DNA from: Bifidobacterium sp. ESL0728
Lineage (GTDB): Bacteria; Actinomycetota; Actinomycetes; Actinomycetales; Bifidobacteriaceae
Length of the DNA: 64,000 bases
Assembly: GCF_029392015.1 (NCBI RefSeq)
Contig: NZ_CP113925.1
Location: 1,302,001-1,366,000, forward strand
Direction of reading: 5' to 3'
Under the pieces are notes generated by a model. That model was not told the DNA's origin and did not search any database. It saw only the letters and a program-made list of their open reading frames with translations. Shown one piece after another: positions 1 through 9,648 of this stretch. How positions within the stretch are numbered: position 1 is the stretch's first letter; every line of letters starts with the position of its first letter. The translations under genes and the position numbers were made by a program.

Positions 1-1472
1 GGCGTGTCAAAACACTTGATCCACACATTCATGCGGGCATTCTGGCCGATATGACCAATCTCAAACAGGCTGAAGAGCTCAAATCGCTTGGTATCAAGCC
101 CTTTGATATGGTCATCGTCAACCTCTATCCTTTCGCCGATACGGTACGGTCGGGAGCTAACGTTGCTGACATCATCGAAAAGATTGATATCGGCGGACCG
201 TCTATGATTCGTGGAGCGGCGAAGAACAGCTCCAGCGTGGCCGTCATCACCGACCCGGCCGATTATGCCCTCGCGGCACAGCATGTGGCTGATGGCAGCG
301 GATTCTCAGCGGAAGAGCGTCGTTGGCTTGCTGCCAAGGCGTTTGCGACCACAGCGGCCTATGACGCAACCATTGCCGAGTGGACTGGCAGCCATTGGGC
401 AAAACCTGCAAGTATTGATGAGGCTGTCGTTTCCGATCCACAGGACGAAGCCAAAGTACAGGAAAAGGTCAAGGAAACTCAAGAAAGTGATGGAACCGGG
501 CTGTTCCCAGCTCATATGACTCGCACTTGGGATTATGCGCACACCCTTCGTTACGGTGAAAACCCGCACCAGCAGTCCAGTCTTTACGTCGACGCACTCG
601 ACCAGACCGGTTTCGCCCACGCCGAGCAGCTGGGTGGCAAGCCGATGAGCTACAACAACTACGTCGACGCTGATGCCGCATGGCGAGCTGTTTGGGATTT
701 CGCACCCCAGATTGCAGTTGCCGTCTGCAAGCACAACAATCCTTGTGGGCTTGCCATCGGCAAGACGGTTGCTGAAGCCCATCTTAAAGCTCATGCCTGT
801 GATCCTATGAGTGCTTATGGCGGAGTCATTGCGGCTAATTCAACCGTCACTCTTGAGATGGCGCAGAACGTCCGCCCGATTTTCACCGAGGTTATCGTTG
901 CTCCTGATTATGAGCCGGAAGCGCTGGAACTGCTCAAAGCTCACAAGAAGAACCTGCGCATCTTGAAGGTGGCGCAACGGCCGCACACGGATATGCAGTT
1001 CCGTCAGATCGACGGCGGAATTCTGGTGCAGTCCATCGACAGGATCGATGCTCCCGGAGACAATCCCGATCAGTGGAAACTTGTTTCAGGTGAAGCCGCC
1101 GATGAGAATACGCTCAAGGATCTGGAATTTGCGTGGCGTGCGATTCGCTGTGTGAAGTCCAACGCCGTCCTTCTGGCGCATGACCAAGCGACGGTAGGTA
1201 TCGGTATGGGACAGGTTAACCGTGTGGATTCCTGTCATTTGGCCGTCGAACGCGCAAACACGCTTGCCGATGGCGCGAACCGCGCGCAAGGCTCGGTGGC
1301 CGCTTCTGACGCGTTCTTCCCCTTCGCCGACGGTGCCGAGACTTTGATCGATGCCGGAATAAAAGCTATTGTGCAACCTGGCGGGTCGATCCGCGATAAG
1401 GAAGTCATCGAGGCGGCGCAAAAGCGCGGCATTACGATGTATCTGACTGAAACGCGCCACTTCTTCCACTGA
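1..1472 (+). CDS. purH: Bifunctional AICAR formyltransferase/IMP cyclohydrolase PurH, 5' end outside the window
   Basis: Catalyses the last two steps of IMP synthesis: formylation of AICAR using 10-formyl-tetrahydrofolate, then ring closure. The reading frame is already open at base 3, where it reads [17 protein letters not shown], the PurH stretch around the nucleotide site of the cyclohydrolase domain. The first internal ATG at 51 is therefore not the start. The transformylase domain follows, with RYGENPHQ near 550 and the catalytic KHNNPCG motif near 730. The protein ends in the family-typical ETRHFFH. It is intact to its stop; only the N-terminus is missing. A terminator-like hairpin follows before the next gene. 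Confidence 0.97.
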   Translation, partial: RVKTLDPHIHAGILADMTNLKQAEELKSLGIKPFDMVIVNLYPFADTVRSGANVADIIEKIDIGGPSMIRGAAKNSSSVAVITDPADYALAAQHVADGSGFSAEERRWLAAKAFATTAAYDATIAEWTGSHWAKPASIDEAVVSDPQDEAKVQEKVKETQESDGTGLFPAHMTRTWDYAHTLRYGENPHQQSSLYVDALDQTGFAHAEQLGGKPMSYNNYVDADAAWRAVWDFAPQIAVAVCKHNNPCGLAIGKTVAEAHLKAHACDPMSAYGGVIAANSTVTLEMAQNVRPIFTEVIVAPDYEPEALELLKAHKKNLRILKVAQRPHTDMQFRQIDGGILVQSIDRIDAPGDNPDQWKLVSGEAADENTLKDLEFAWRAIRCVKSNAVLLAHDQATVGIGMGQVNRVDSCHLAVERANTLADGANRAQGSVAASDAFFPFADGAETLIDAGIKAIVQPGGSIRDKEVIEAAQKRGITMYLTETRHFFH

Positions 1473-1517
1473 GTTGAAAAGCGGTTGTGTATAGGGTTTA
1501 CGACAACTCGATAAACT

Positions 1518-1565
1518 AAAATACCGATACGAAGCTAAACTAGCTCAAGTACCGGTATTTTTTTA
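1518..1565 (+). terminator. Rho-independent terminator after purH
   Basis: AAAATACCG (1518-1526) pairs with CGGTATTTT (1553-1561), with a small inner hairpin AGCTA-AAC-TAGCT, followed by a T run. It lies between purH and the DUF3017 gene. Confidence 0.7.
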
Positions 1566-1582
1566 TTGCAAAAGGAATGGCC

Positions 1583-1870
1583 ATGTCCCACAAGCATCCA
1601 TATGTCTCCGAGAAAAACGAAGGCAAACCTATTTTCGAATGGGGAGTGCTTGTTCTGGTCATCGTTTCGGTCGTCTTGGCGGGCATCGGATATACGATGG
1701 CCGCCACAGCAATATTCGCTGCGACGGCCATCATTACGGGACTTATCAGATTGATCTTGAAAGACCGGAGCCCTTGGAAAATCCGTTCAGTCGGTTTTGA
1801 TGCCTTTATCGGTATCGCCTTGGGAATCGGATTGCTGGTCGTTTACTTCAGCATTCAACTGCTGATGTAA
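1583..1870 (+). CDS. DUF3017 small membrane protein
   Basis: Protein of about 95 residues with a short polar N-terminus and three hydrophobic stretches (roughly residues 20-35, 38-55 and 75-95). It resembles the actinobacterial DUF3017 family, which commonly sits near purine or folate genes; its molecular role is not known. An ATG at 1577 touches the AAAGGA ribosome site at 1571-1576, so the ATG at 1583, six bases beyond it, is the better start. It converges on the aquaporin gene with only 15 bases between the stops. Confidence 0.75.
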   Translation: MSHKHPYVSEKNEGKPIFEWGVLVLVIVSVVLAGIGYTMAATAIFAATAIITGLIRLILKDRSPWKIRSVGFDAFIGIALGIGLLVVYFSIQLLM

Positions 1871-1885
1871 ACGACGCCAGCCCAA

Positions 1886-2902
1886 TCAATCCTTATCGGT
1901 CTTGGTTTCGGTTTCCTCGATATCTGAACTTTCAACGATTTCATCATTGTTGCCTTCGTCCGCATCCGCGGAATCGGAGGTTTGGTCTGAATCGCTGAGA
2001 GATGGCATCTGAAAATCATCGGACTTCTCGGAAGAATCGTCTTCGTCCTCATCCTTGGATTCAGCGTCTTCCTTTTCCCAATCGGCGGTGACGTCAAGTG
2101 CTTCAACGTTTTCCGCGTTCTTGCTGGAAAGCATCTGCGCGATGATTACGACAATAGCCACGACGGCTGCAGCGAGAATCGGGCAGATCAGGAACACCAA
2201 ATACTGTTTCAGCGGACTTGCGGTAAGGCCGACGTTGTTAGCAAAGATGGCGATACCAAGGGAACGTGCAGGGTTCAGTGAAGCACCGGTGATGGGATAA
2301 GTGAAAGTGACGCCGAGCGCATAGGCGATGCCCATGATAGCCGGCGCGTTCTTGGTAGGCTTGCCATCCTCGTCGCTAGCCTGCAGCGAAGCCGCTACAA
2401 CGATGATTGTGGCGACGACTTCAACGATGACTGCGAAAAGAATACCGAAACTCACGCCGGCCTGCTGCAGCTGGGCGGAGGAAATGGATCCCTGGTCATA
2501 ACCATTGACGGCATTGGCAAACCACATCTTGGCCGGAGCGGCCTTTGATGTCGGCAATACAAGCTTGACCACGCCGCCGGCTGCGATGCCGCCGACGAAC
2601 TGGGCGATGATATAGCAGATACCGTTTAAGATACCGGTCTTGCTCACCAGCATTGACGCCAACGTCACTGCCGGGTTGAACTGGCCGCCCGAAAACCTGC
2701 CGAAGATGTAGGTCATGGCCGCGTATGCGAGGCCTGTGGCTGCAGCGATCAGAATCGCGCTTGGGCCATACAGTGATGGACTCAGTGCAGAAACGAGATA
2801 GATAGCCACGAAAATCAGGAAGCTGCCGACGAGCTCGCCGCAAATTCCTGAAATCGAAATAGCTTTTGCGCTCTTCGTATGTTGTGTTTTTTGTTCCGTC
2901 AT
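1886..2902 (-). CDS. Aquaporin (MIP family), probably a water channel, with a long acidic tail
   Basis: Integral membrane channel with six predicted transmembrane helices. The two half-helix motifs are clear: FNPAVT (NPA at residues 76-78) and LNPARS (NPA at 210-212). The residue after the second NPAR is Ser; glycerol facilitators usually carry Asp there, so water is the likelier substrate. That is inferred from family knowledge. After the last helix (about residue 260) comes some 75 residues very rich in Asp, Glu and Ser, absent from typical AqpZ proteins and probably cytoplasmic. The start is supported by AAAGGA just upstream. It stands alone on this strand, divergent from rluB. Confidence 0.9.
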   Translation of the reverse strand: MTEQKTQHTKSAKAISISGICGELVGSFLIFVAIYLVSALSPSLYGPSAILIAAATGLAYAAMTYIFGRFSGGQFNPAVTLASMLVSKTGILNGICYIIAQFVGGIAAGGVVKLVLPTSKAAPAKMWFANAVNGYDQGSISSAQLQQAGVSFGILFAVIVEVVATIIVVAASLQASDEDGKPTKNAPAIMGIAYALGVTFTYPITGASLNPARSLGIAIFANNVGLTASPLKQYLVFLICPILAAAVVAIVVIIAQMLSSKNAENVEALDVTADWEKEDAESKDEDEDDSSEKSDDFQMPSLSDSDQTSDSADADEGNNDEIVESSDIEETETKTDKD

Positions 2903-3082
2903 CTATTATCCTTTTTTATTTATGAACTGACGCATACCACGTAATATAATAGCAAGAGGGTGGTAAGTACTGTTATAATTGGTTGGGTTGCGTTCTTGCA
3001 GTATTGTATCACGCGGGATGCAACTGATAAAGTACGCGACGAATCGGCTTAAACCGCTTCGCAAGGCCACGTTGGGAGAACG

Positions 3083-3859
3083 ATGCCACACGCATATTCA
3101 CATGCCGAAAAGGCACATCAGGAAAATTACGATGAAGGAATTCGCCTTCAAAAACTGTTGGCGCAGGCCGGTTTCGGCTCGAGGCGCAAGTGTGAGGAAA
3201 TCATTACGGAAGGCCGGGTTGAGGTCGACGGGGAGCTGGTGACCGAACTCGGCACCCGAGTCGATCCCTCCAGCCAGCAGATTCGGGTTGACGGGTCGAG
3301 GATTCGGCTCAACAACAAGCACATTACATTGGCGCTCAACAAACCCAAGAAGGTGCTTTCGACGATGGATGACCCGAAAGGGCGCTATACGCTTCGCGAC
3401 ATCGTGGGCGACAAATACGAGCGCATTTTCCACATGGGACGTCTCGATTACGAAACCGAAGGTCTCATTTTGATGACCAATGACGGCGAGCTCAGCCAGC
3501 ACGTCATGCACCCGCGGTACGAGGTCAAGAAGACTTACGTCGCCACGCTCGATGGACGCATCAGCGGCAACATCTGCCGTCGCCTGGTCACTCAGGGTGT
3601 CAATCTCGATGACGGGCTTATCCGTCTCGATCATTGTGCCATCATCGATTCCTCACGCGACCAGACCATCGTCAAGGTCGTGCTGCATTCGGGCAAGAAC
3701 CGCATCGTCCGCCGCATCTTCGGCGCTGTCGGTTTCCCGGTGCGCAGACTTGTGCGTACCCAGATCGGTCCTATCAAACTAGGTGATTTGAAGCCGGGTT
3801 CGTACCGCGTGCTTTCGCAGACGGAAGTCCGTTCGCTTGCCAAGGAGGTGGGTCTGTGA
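3083..3859 (+). CDS. rluB: 23S rRNA pseudouridine synthase, RluB/RsuA type
   Basis: Isomerises a uridine of 23S rRNA to pseudouridine. An S4 RNA-binding domain (about residues 19-65, [19 protein letters not shown]) is followed by the catalytic domain. The signature [17 protein letters not shown] places the catalytic Asp at 122. RNA-contact segments KKTYVA and KNRIVRR come later. A GGGAG site precedes the ATG. The stop overlaps the GTG start of the cmk-der gene by four bases (GTGA), so the two are translationally coupled. In other actinobacteria this pair often follows scpA and scpB; here an aquaporin lies upstream instead. Confidence 0.93.
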   Translation: MPHAYSHAEKAHQENYDEGIRLQKLLAQAGFGSRRKCEEIITEGRVEVDGELVTELGTRVDPSSQQIRVDGSRIRLNNKHITLALNKPKKVLSTMDDPKGRYTLRDIVGDKYERIFHMGRLDYETEGLILMTNDGELSQHVMHPRYEVKKTYVATLDGRISGNICRRLVTQGVNLDDGLIRLDHCAIIDSSRDQTIVKVVLHSGKNRIVRRIFGAVGFPVRRLVRTQIGPIKLGDLKPGSYRVLSQTEVRSLAKEVGL

Positions 3860-5991
3860 TCCGAGTAGCCATTGACGGGCCCGCAGGAGTCGGCAAATCC
3901 TCGACTTCCAAGGCGTTGGCCAAGTATTTCGGTTACGCCTACCTTGACACTGGTGCCATGTACCGTGCCGCCGCCTGGTGGTGCCTCAAGCAGGGTGCCG
4001 ATCTGGATGCGGACGTTGTTGACGAGCAGAACGTCACCGAAATGGTGGGGGACTTGTTCACCGGTGATCATTTCGATATCGGCGTTGACCCGGACGATCC
4101 CAAAGTTCTGGTCGACGGCGAGGACATCAGTGAAGCGATTCGTGATTCGCGTGTCTCGTCTCACGTCTCGAAGGTCTCGAATATCGTGCCTGTGCGGCAT
4201 CTGCTGATTGCCGCACAAAGGGCGTATATCAATCGTGAGGCGTCTGTTGATTCCTTCTCGAAAGGCGCCGGAATCGTTGCCGAAGGGCGTGACATCACTA
4301 CTGTTGTCGCCCCTAACGCGGAAGTGCGTGTACTTCTGACCGCACGTCCAGAAGTGCGTCAAGCCCGGCGTACCGGACAGTCCGCTGCCGGAGCCGGTGT
4401 AGGCGCCGATAACGTCATCGCCCGCGACAAGGCCGATTCCAAGGCCACCAGCTTCCTGAAGGCTGCCGATGGCGTGACGACCGTCGACAATTCCGACCTC
4501 ACGTTTGAAGAGACGCTGGACAAGCTCATTGAACTGGTGGATAACGCCATCGAGGAGCAGTCATACAAGCAATATGCCGCGAATCTCGAAGGCTACGACC
4601 TTGACGAGGAAGACGAAGCACTGCTTGCCGGTGAAACAGTTGATAACGACACTGCTGCAAAGCAGAAGGCCGTGGGTGTGCTCGCCGTGGTCGGGCGGCC
4701 GAACGTCGGCAAATCGACGTTGGTCAATCGTATTCTCGGACGCCGCGCAGCCGTTGTCGAGGACACTCCCGGTGTGACGCGTGACCGCGTGAGCTATGAC
4801 GCGGAATGGGCCGGAACCGACTTCAAACTGGTCGACACCGGTGGTTGGGAAACCGACGTCGAAGGCATCGAATCCGCTATCGCCTCGCAGGCTCAGGTGG
4901 CCGTAGGGCTTTCCGACGCAGTGCTTCTGGTGGTTGACGGACAAGTAGGTATTACGTCTACTGATGAACGCATCGTCAAGATGCTCCGTGAAAGTGGCAA
5001 ACCGGTCGTGCTGGCTGTCAACAAAATTGACGACGGTTCCAACGAATATCTCACCGCCGATTTCTGGAAGCTTGGTCTTGGTGAGCCTTATGGCATTTCC
5101 GCGATGCACGGCAGGGGAGTGGGAGATTTGCTCGACGTGGCCGTGGATACGCTGAAAAAGGCCAAGAAGACCTCCGGTTTCCTCACACCGACCAATCTGC
5201 GTCGTGTCGCTTTGATTGGCAAACCGAATGTAGGTAAGTCCTCGCTGCTCAACGAGCTTGCACACGAGGAACGCAGCGTGGTCAATGATTTGGCGGGAAC
5301 CACGAGGGACCCAGTCGACGAAATCATTCGTATCGGAGACGAGGATTGGCTATTCATCGACACTGCTGGTATCAAGCGTCGTCTGCACAAGCTTTCCGGT
5401 GCGGAATACTATTCGTCGTTGCGTACGCAGGCGGCCATCGAACGTTCCGAGCTTGCGTTGGTCCTGTTCGACGCCGCGCAGCCGATTTCCGACCAGGACC
5501 TCAAGGTGATGAGCCAGGCCGTGGACGCCGGACGAGCCATTGTGCTGGTGTTCAACAAATGGGATCTGATGAACGACTTCGACCGTCAGCGCCTCGAACG
5601 TTTGTGGCAGACCGAATTCGACCAGGTCACATGGGCTCAGCGTGTCAACCTTTCCGCCAAGACCGGCTGGCACACCAACCGTCTGCTCGCGGCGATGAAC
5701 ACAGCGCTGGAATCGTGGGACAAGCGCATACCGACAGGCAAGCTCAACTCGTTCCTTGGCCGCATCCAGTCCGCCCATCCGCACCCGCTGCGTGGCGGCA
5801 AACAGCCCAGGATTTTGTTCGCGACCCAGGCTTCAACGCGTCCTCCGCGCTTTGTCATCTTCGCCACCGGCTTCCTCGAGCACGGCTATCGCCGTTACAT
5901 CGAGCGTCAGCTGCGTGAGGAATTCGGTTTCGAGGGTACCCCGATTCAGATCTCGGTGCACATCCGCGAGCGCAGGTCGAAGAAGAAGTAA
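3856..5991 (+). CDS. cmk-der: Fused cytidylate kinase and ribosome-assembly GTPase Der
   Basis: One 711-residue polypeptide with two functions. Residues 1 to about 235 are cytidylate kinase (CMP/dCMP phosphorylation): P-loop [10 protein letters not shown] at 7-16, DTGAMYR at 31-37 and GRD at 144-146. An acidic linker (about 236-270) leads into Der, the double GTPase needed for 50S subunit assembly. Its first G domain has GRPNVGKST near 280, DTPG and NKID. The second has GKPNVGKSS near 456, DTAG and NKWD. A KH-like domain closes the protein, ending in basic residues. The start is GTG at 3856, seven bases after the strong AAGGAGG at 3842-3848. The fusion is known in bifidobacteria; most bacteria keep two genes. 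Confidence 0.96.
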   Translation: MIRVAIDGPAGVGKSSTSKALAKYFGYAYLDTGAMYRAAAWWCLKQGADLDADVVDEQNVTEMVGDLFTGDHFDIGVDPDDPKVLVDGEDISEAIRDSRVSSHVSKVSNIVPVRHLLIAAQRAYINREASVDSFSKGAGIVAEGRDITTVVAPNAEVRVLLTARPEVRQARRTGQSAAGAGVGADNVIARDKADSKATSFLKAADGVTTVDNSDLTFEETLDKLIELVDNAIEEQSYKQYAANLEGYDLDEEDEALLAGETVDNDTAAKQKAVGVLAVVGRPNVGKSTLVNRILGRRAAVVEDTPGVTRDRVSYDAEWAGTDFKLVDTGGWETDVEGIESAIASQAQVAVGLSDAVLLVVDGQVGITSTDERIVKMLRESGKPVVLAVNKIDDGSNEYLTADFWKLGLGEPYGISAMHGRGVGDLLDVAVDTLKKAKKTSGFLTPTNLRRVALIGKPNVGKSSLLNELAHEERSVVNDLAGTTRDPVDEIIRIGDEDWLFIDTAGIKRRLHKLSGAEYYSSLRTQAAIERSELALVLFDAAQPISDQDLKVMSQAVDAGRAIVLVFNKWDLMNDFDRQRLERLWQTEFDQVTWAQRVNLSAKTGWHTNRLLAAMNTALESWDKRIPTGKLNSFLGRIQSAHPHPLRGGKQPRILFATQASTRPPRFVIFATGFLEHGYRRYIERQLREEFGFEGTPIQISVHIRERRSKKK

Positions 5992-6010
5992 GGATTACTC
6001 AGGTTAGGAG

Positions 6011-6058
6011 ATGTGGGTCGTGAGTTCATTTTGAACTTGCGGCCCGCATTCTTATTTT
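6011..6058 (+). terminator. Terminator of the rluB-cmk-der operon
   Basis: Arms 6011-6028 and 6032-6049 can pair over 18 positions if G-U pairs are allowed, with a three-base loop, followed by a T-rich run. Confidence 0.85.
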
Positions 6059-6131
6059 TTAAAAAAGACTTGATCGAACCTACTCATGGAATTTATGAAC
6101 ATGCTGGCTGATCATATTGCAAAATAACAAT

Positions 6132-6178
6132 GCTCGGAATTCTTAGTATTATTTAAATCTTAGAATTCCGAGCTTTTC
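6132..6178. terminator. Second strong hairpin, possibly bidirectional terminator
   Basis: GCTCGGAATTCT (6132-6143) is the perfect complement of AGAATTCCGAGC (6162-6173). T-rich sequence follows on the plus strand and A-rich sequence precedes it. It lies between cmk-der and the oppositely oriented tRNA-Pro, so it could stop transcription from both sides. Confidence 0.75.
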
Positions 6179-6181
6179 TCG

Positions 6182-6255
<74 letters not shown>

Positions 6256-6640
6256 AACAGTGCAAAGCACCGAAAAAGAAGTTTAGCACAAAAAGCGCAT
6301 GCGCACTATTATCGGCGTGGCGTAGAAGAATGTAAGTAGCGGCTATTCCGACTATTGCGGGTGCTGGAATAATCATGAATGGTATCCGTCGCATGTTTCG
6401 CTATTCGAGGTTGAGAGTGTATATGGGATGAGGTTGAAGACTCCAGTAGCGGACTACAGGGTCTTGGCGGCGGGTATGCTTGGGAAGAGAATCCGTATCC
6501 CGTCAACGAGGCCGCTGACAGTGGCAGTCACCGAAAGAAGAAGGAATTAAGAGCATTAAATCATGACGATCAAAACTCAGAATACATTGAATTGATTCTT
6601 TAAAGAAATTGCTTGAAATAATATTTTCTAAGGACATGGC
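6256..6640. other. Gene-free stretch
   Basis: I see no gene, RNA or clear repeat here. Short open frames lack ribosome sites and protein-like composition. The last 60 bases are AT-rich and probably hold the promoter of the following membrane protein gene. Confidence 0.5.
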
Positions 6641-7003
6641 ATGGAATATGTTGGCATTGTTATATTGATGGCGGTTGCTATCTATTTTGTGATTTTATAT
6701 TACAAAGCTAAACAAGGAAGACTGCCGAGGAACGGTCAGGTTGGTATCAGAACCAAGGCGATAATGGCTTCAGACAAGATTTGGCAGCTGATACACAAGA
6801 AATATGCATGGCTGTTCCTCGTTGACGCCTTTCTGTTTGTAATCGTCGGTATCGCCTTGTTTTTAATTGGTAGTGCATTTGTGACGAGCCAACAAGTCAA
6901 ATCTCTTTCTATTATTATCGAAATAATCGCAATCGTTGCAATAATACTATTGACCGTTATAGTGGCCATTTGCGCCGATAAAGATGCTCGAAATTTGAAA
7001 TAG
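6641..7003 (+). CDS. SdpI-like small membrane protein
   Basis: Protein of 120 residues with three membrane segments (about 4-21, 55-80 and 88-110). Between the first and second it carries VGIRTKAIMASDKIWQLIHK, which matches the GIRT...W..H pattern of the SdpI/YhfL family. Bacillus SdpI protects against the SdpC toxin, but most relatives have no assigned role, so immunity is only a possibility. TAAGGA lies before the ATG. The gene is AT-richer than its neighbours and stands next to the effector-like locus, which fits an accessory gene. Confidence 0.65.
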   Translation: MEYVGIVILMAVAIYFVILYYKAKQGRLPRNGQVGIRTKAIMASDKIWQLIHKKYAWLFLVDAFLFVIVGIALFLIGSAFVTSQQVKSLSIIIEIIAIVAIILLTVIVAICADKDARNLK

Positions 7004-7337
7004 GATCATTTATAGCCTATTTGCTGTTTGTGGTTGATTGTCCAGATTCCGAAATCGGACTCGACCAGCCAGGATGACCGCAGGCTTCCCATCGTCTTTG
7101 ACGCCTAAAACGGTAACCTTCCGATCAATGAGATATGTGTTTCGTGATGCCAGTGTTGCTTCCGAGTTTTCTTATATTGGCCTTATTGCGCCAATCTCGA
7201 TTGGAGCATGGATTTCGCGCCCCAGGAAATCCATAATGATGCCTTCGCCCTTCATACAAGAATCGCAATAACGATTTGAATTGGTGGGGTAGAGAAAAAT
7301 ACTGCCTACGTCGAACCTGAAGACAAGAGGCAATATA
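7004..7337. other. Gene-free stretch
   Basis: Nothing I can support. A 77-codon open frame on the plus strand (7038-7271) has no ribosome site and no recognisable protein character. Confidence 0.5.
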
Positions 7338-7885
7338 TCACCAGTTGTCTGACACTGTATCGATTACATCCCAAACGACCCGGATGGCAAAGTCTTCCAA
7401 CTGATGTTGGTTCATATGTAGTGTGTGCTGCACTGTTTCAGCGTCAGTGGGATCAAGTATCGCCGATTTATTGCTGATATCCACTGAGGTGTCGGCCGCT
7501 GTTGGATCTTGAAATGGTTTTCTGCTAATCAAGACGGATGTGCAGGTACCACGTACACCAGAGGAGTATCCTTCACAATTTGTAGGCTCGTTGAATTCAG
7601 CTAAAAAGCCGTGTGCTTTGACGGTAATCTTGAATATTCGATGGTTTCCAGGATCATCAAATGAGCTAAGTTTGATGTTGGTATTTCCGCTACGTGTGAT
7701 GGCCTGTTGGACATGGTCGGGGTCACTATTGAAAAGGGCTTGCGTTTGGGTAATGATGTCGGCGTGCGCTCGGTGTTTGATGGGCAGGGAGCAAAGAATT
7801 GCCACCAGGCAGATAGCATAAACAAGATAATTATCAGAATGGTCGAAATGATTCCGATGATTTTAGACTGGTGTTGTCCGTTCAT
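7338..7885 (-). pseudogene. Frameshifted copy of the membrane-anchored partner protein (third copy)
   Basis: The N-terminal part (ATG at 7885, MNGQHQSKII then a membrane helix ending SAWWQFFAP) and the rest (from LPIKHRAHADIITQ, ending DTVSDNW) are in different frames. Aligned with the intact copy at 9088-9648, one G is missing: GCTCCGCTGCCC there, GCTCCCTGCCC here (plus-strand positions about 7786-7792). Restoring it would give one continuous protein closely similar to the intact copy, including HMNQHQLEDFA and VWDVIDTV near the C-terminus. A farther ATG at 7900 is closed by TGA after two codons. Either a real pseudogene or, less likely, a sequencing error. Confidence 0.7.
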
Positions 7886-7896
7886 TCTTTGTCAGC

Positions 7897-7980
7897 TCAT
7901 TTGATGTCCTTTGGGAATATGAGGATGAAGTCGTCGAACGTTTTCTGTTGCTAGCTCTCACTGGCGTCGTGGTCGAGTGT
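7897..7980 (-). pseudogene. Relic of the C-terminal end of an LXG-like protein
   Basis: Directly before the third partner copy the minus strand reads QQKTFDDFILIFPKDIK then stop. This corresponds to QQNKAREDFLSTLRQEIK at the end of the LXG-like gene at 9645-10196. The same ATGA overlap with the following gene is kept. An in-frame TAG precedes QQ, so only a fragment survives. The bases between here and 8176 show no further clear coding. Confidence 0.4.
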
Positions 7981-8176
7981 ATCTCCTACGAGTGAGGTGG
8001 TGACGATACACGCTGTTGAGCATCTTCCTCCGTTTGTGTGTGGCCTTTACCGAGAATTGGCACTTCGTTGTCAGTTGATGAGTTTTGGGTATAGCAGAGT
8101 TTGGGCTGTATGTTCTTTGCCTTGGGAGTTAGGTGGCGGCTGTCGCAAGCTTCAAGACTGGTCAATGATCGAGAGA

Positions 8177-8767
8177 TTATTGGGGCCAATTTGCGGCGGC
8201 GGTGTCCAGCACCAGATGGATCATCTGTGTGGCCATATCCTCGGCCTGCTGATCGGTCAGGCCGAGTCTCCCCTCAACGTCGGACTTCTCGTTGATGTCA
8301 ACGGCGGCGCCATGCGCGGAAACACTGATATGTACCGACATGTTGGATGCAGTTTCGGCGTTCCTGCTCATGCTGACTCTGATGTTGTGTTGCCCGTCTG
8401 GATAGCTGATCGGTCTCGCGAATGAAATCTTATAGCCGTTGGCTTTGGCAGTGATGATGCCGGTCGTGTTGCTCATCTGTCCGGCGACGGTGTCGGCTTT
8501 GATGTCGTGTCCGTGGCCTTGCAGGGCCTTCTGCACGTCCCACCTATGGTCGAGGAACAGGCTGTCGGTCTGGGTGACGATGTCGGCATGCCGCCGGTAG
8601 GTGGAGATGAAGGACTCATGCTCGGGAGGTTCCATGCCCTTTTCGAAGTCGTGCGACACCCATGTCATGAGCCCGACGAACAGGAGCGCCAGTGCGGCGA
8701 TGACGGCCACGGTGGTGATGAAGGCGCGCTGCCAGAACGGTATGCGCCTGGTCTCGGTGTCGTTCAT
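8177..8767 (-). CDS. Membrane-anchored protein of unknown function, second copy of the partner family
   Basis: Protein of 196 residues: short basic N-terminus, one membrane helix (about 14-35), then an external domain. It is a diverged relative of the gene at 9088-9648. Both have HADI(I/V)TQ..(A/S)LF soon after the membrane helix and end in a region ED.AT....(I/L)DT.A.NW. AAGGAAG lies nine bases before the ATG. No known family is recognised. Its position behind an effector-like relic suggests an immunity protein, but this is inference. It is intact, unlike the third copy. Confidence 0.65.
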   Translation of the reverse strand: MNDTETRRIPFWQRAFITTVAVIAALALLFVGLMTWVSHDFEKGMEPPEHESFISTYRRHADIVTQTDSLFLDHRWDVQKALQGHGHDIKADTVAGQMSNTTGIITAKANGYKISFARPISYPDGQHNIRVSMSRNAETASNMSVHISVSAHGAAVDINEKSDVEGRLGLTDQQAEDMATQMIHLVLDTAAANWPQ

Positions 8768-8769
8768 GG

Positions 8770-9045
8770 GCGTTCACTTCCTTTGTTTTTTGAGGGGCGC
8801 GGTTGCGGCAGAACTGGCGTATGCGGTTGCGTTCCAAATCGCCTTTGGAGAGCTCCTTATAGTAGTTTCTAACGGCTTCCTGACGGTCATCTCTGGGATG
8901 GGTCTGGATGTGGCGGTTCAGGTTGATGGCGTTCATGTCGGCGTCCCAGGCCGCCGGCCCAAGCGGCTATCTCGTCGGAACGGTCGTCGGTCTCGCTGTT
9001 CAGCCATGGGAACCAGTCGAATATGGGCCAGAACCCTGAACCTCG
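8770..9045 (-). pseudogene. Decayed second copy of the LXG-like gene
   Basis: Two reading frames carry protein-like sequence. Upstream is FWPIFDWFPWLNS followed by ETDDRSDEIAAWAGGLG. After a frame change comes AAWDADMNAINLNRHIQ leading to YYKELSKGDLERNRIRQFC. The second part matches NADMDAVNIHRAMK and YYTFIGKGDTERNRARRFC of the gene at 9645-10196. A TAG at 8967-8969 closes the matching frame upstream. The copy therefore cannot make a full protein, although an ATG at 8936 opens a short frame. Confidence 0.55.
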
Positions 9046-9087
9046 GCTGCCCCTCCGCACCCGCCCCGGTGGGTACGCATACGTCCA

Positions 9088-9648
9088 TCACCAGTTGTCG
9101 GCGACGGTGTCGATGGTCTCCCACACGGCTTGTGTGGCGAGATCCTCCAGCCGATGCCTGCTCATATGCAGTTTGTCGGTTGATTCGGGGTAGCTTTTGA
9201 TGTCAAGTGTGGATGTCTTGCGGCTAACCGTAACCACTGAGTCGGGGTTGAAGGGGTCGGATATCGGTTTTTCCCCGATCCATACCAAGATGGTTTTACC
9301 GTGGGGGTCGAGTGATGCATCGTTGTCGTCGGGCTTTTCGAAGTTGAAATAGAGTCCTTGTTTTTTTACGGTAGTGTCAAAGCCGGGACCGGATAGGTCA
9401 CGATCGATGTCGAGGGTGATGTTGGTCTTGCCGCTGCGTGTGATGGATTGCTGGGCGTGGTCGGGGTCGGTGGCGAAGAGTGCTTGGGCTTGGGTGATGA
9501 TGTCGGCGTGCGCTCGGTGTTTGACGGGCAGCGGAGCGAGATGCCACCAAACGACCAAGGCCAGCAGACAGATGGCGAGCAGGACGGCCGTCACTGTGAT
9601 GGCCCGGTTCCTTAGCGTCTTGCGCTGTAATTGTCCGGTTACCATCAT
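9088..9648 (-). CDS. Membrane-anchored protein of unknown function, intact first copy of the partner family
   Basis: About 186 residues: basic N-terminus (MMVTGQLQRKTLRNR), one membrane helix (about 16-36), then an external domain beginning KHRAHADIITQAQALF. It would sit in the cytoplasmic membrane facing outward; there is no lipobox. The ATG at 9648 overlaps the stop of the LXG-like gene as ATGA and follows AGGAG, so the two are coupled. Tight coupling to a putative effector is how immunity genes are arranged in LXG operons, which is why I suggest that role. No family was recognised, and the long frame upstream of 9648 is only overlap with the previous gene. Confidence 0.65.
   Translation of the reverse strand: MMVTGQLQRKTLRNRAITVTAVLLAICLLALVVWWHLAPLPVKHRAHADIITQAQALFATDPDHAQQSITRSGKTNITLDIDRDLSGPGFDTTVKKQGLYFNFEKPDDNDASLDPHGKTILVWIGEKPISDPFNPDSVVTVSRKTSTLDIKSYPESTDKLHMSRHRLEDLATQAVWETIDTVADNW

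Noticed and set aside
7038-7271. 77-codon plus-strand gene
   Set aside because: No ribosome site, no family, no coupling to neighbours.
7986-8189. 67-codon minus-strand gene
   Set aside because: Overlaps the end of the second partner copy and has no clear match to the LXG-like protein.
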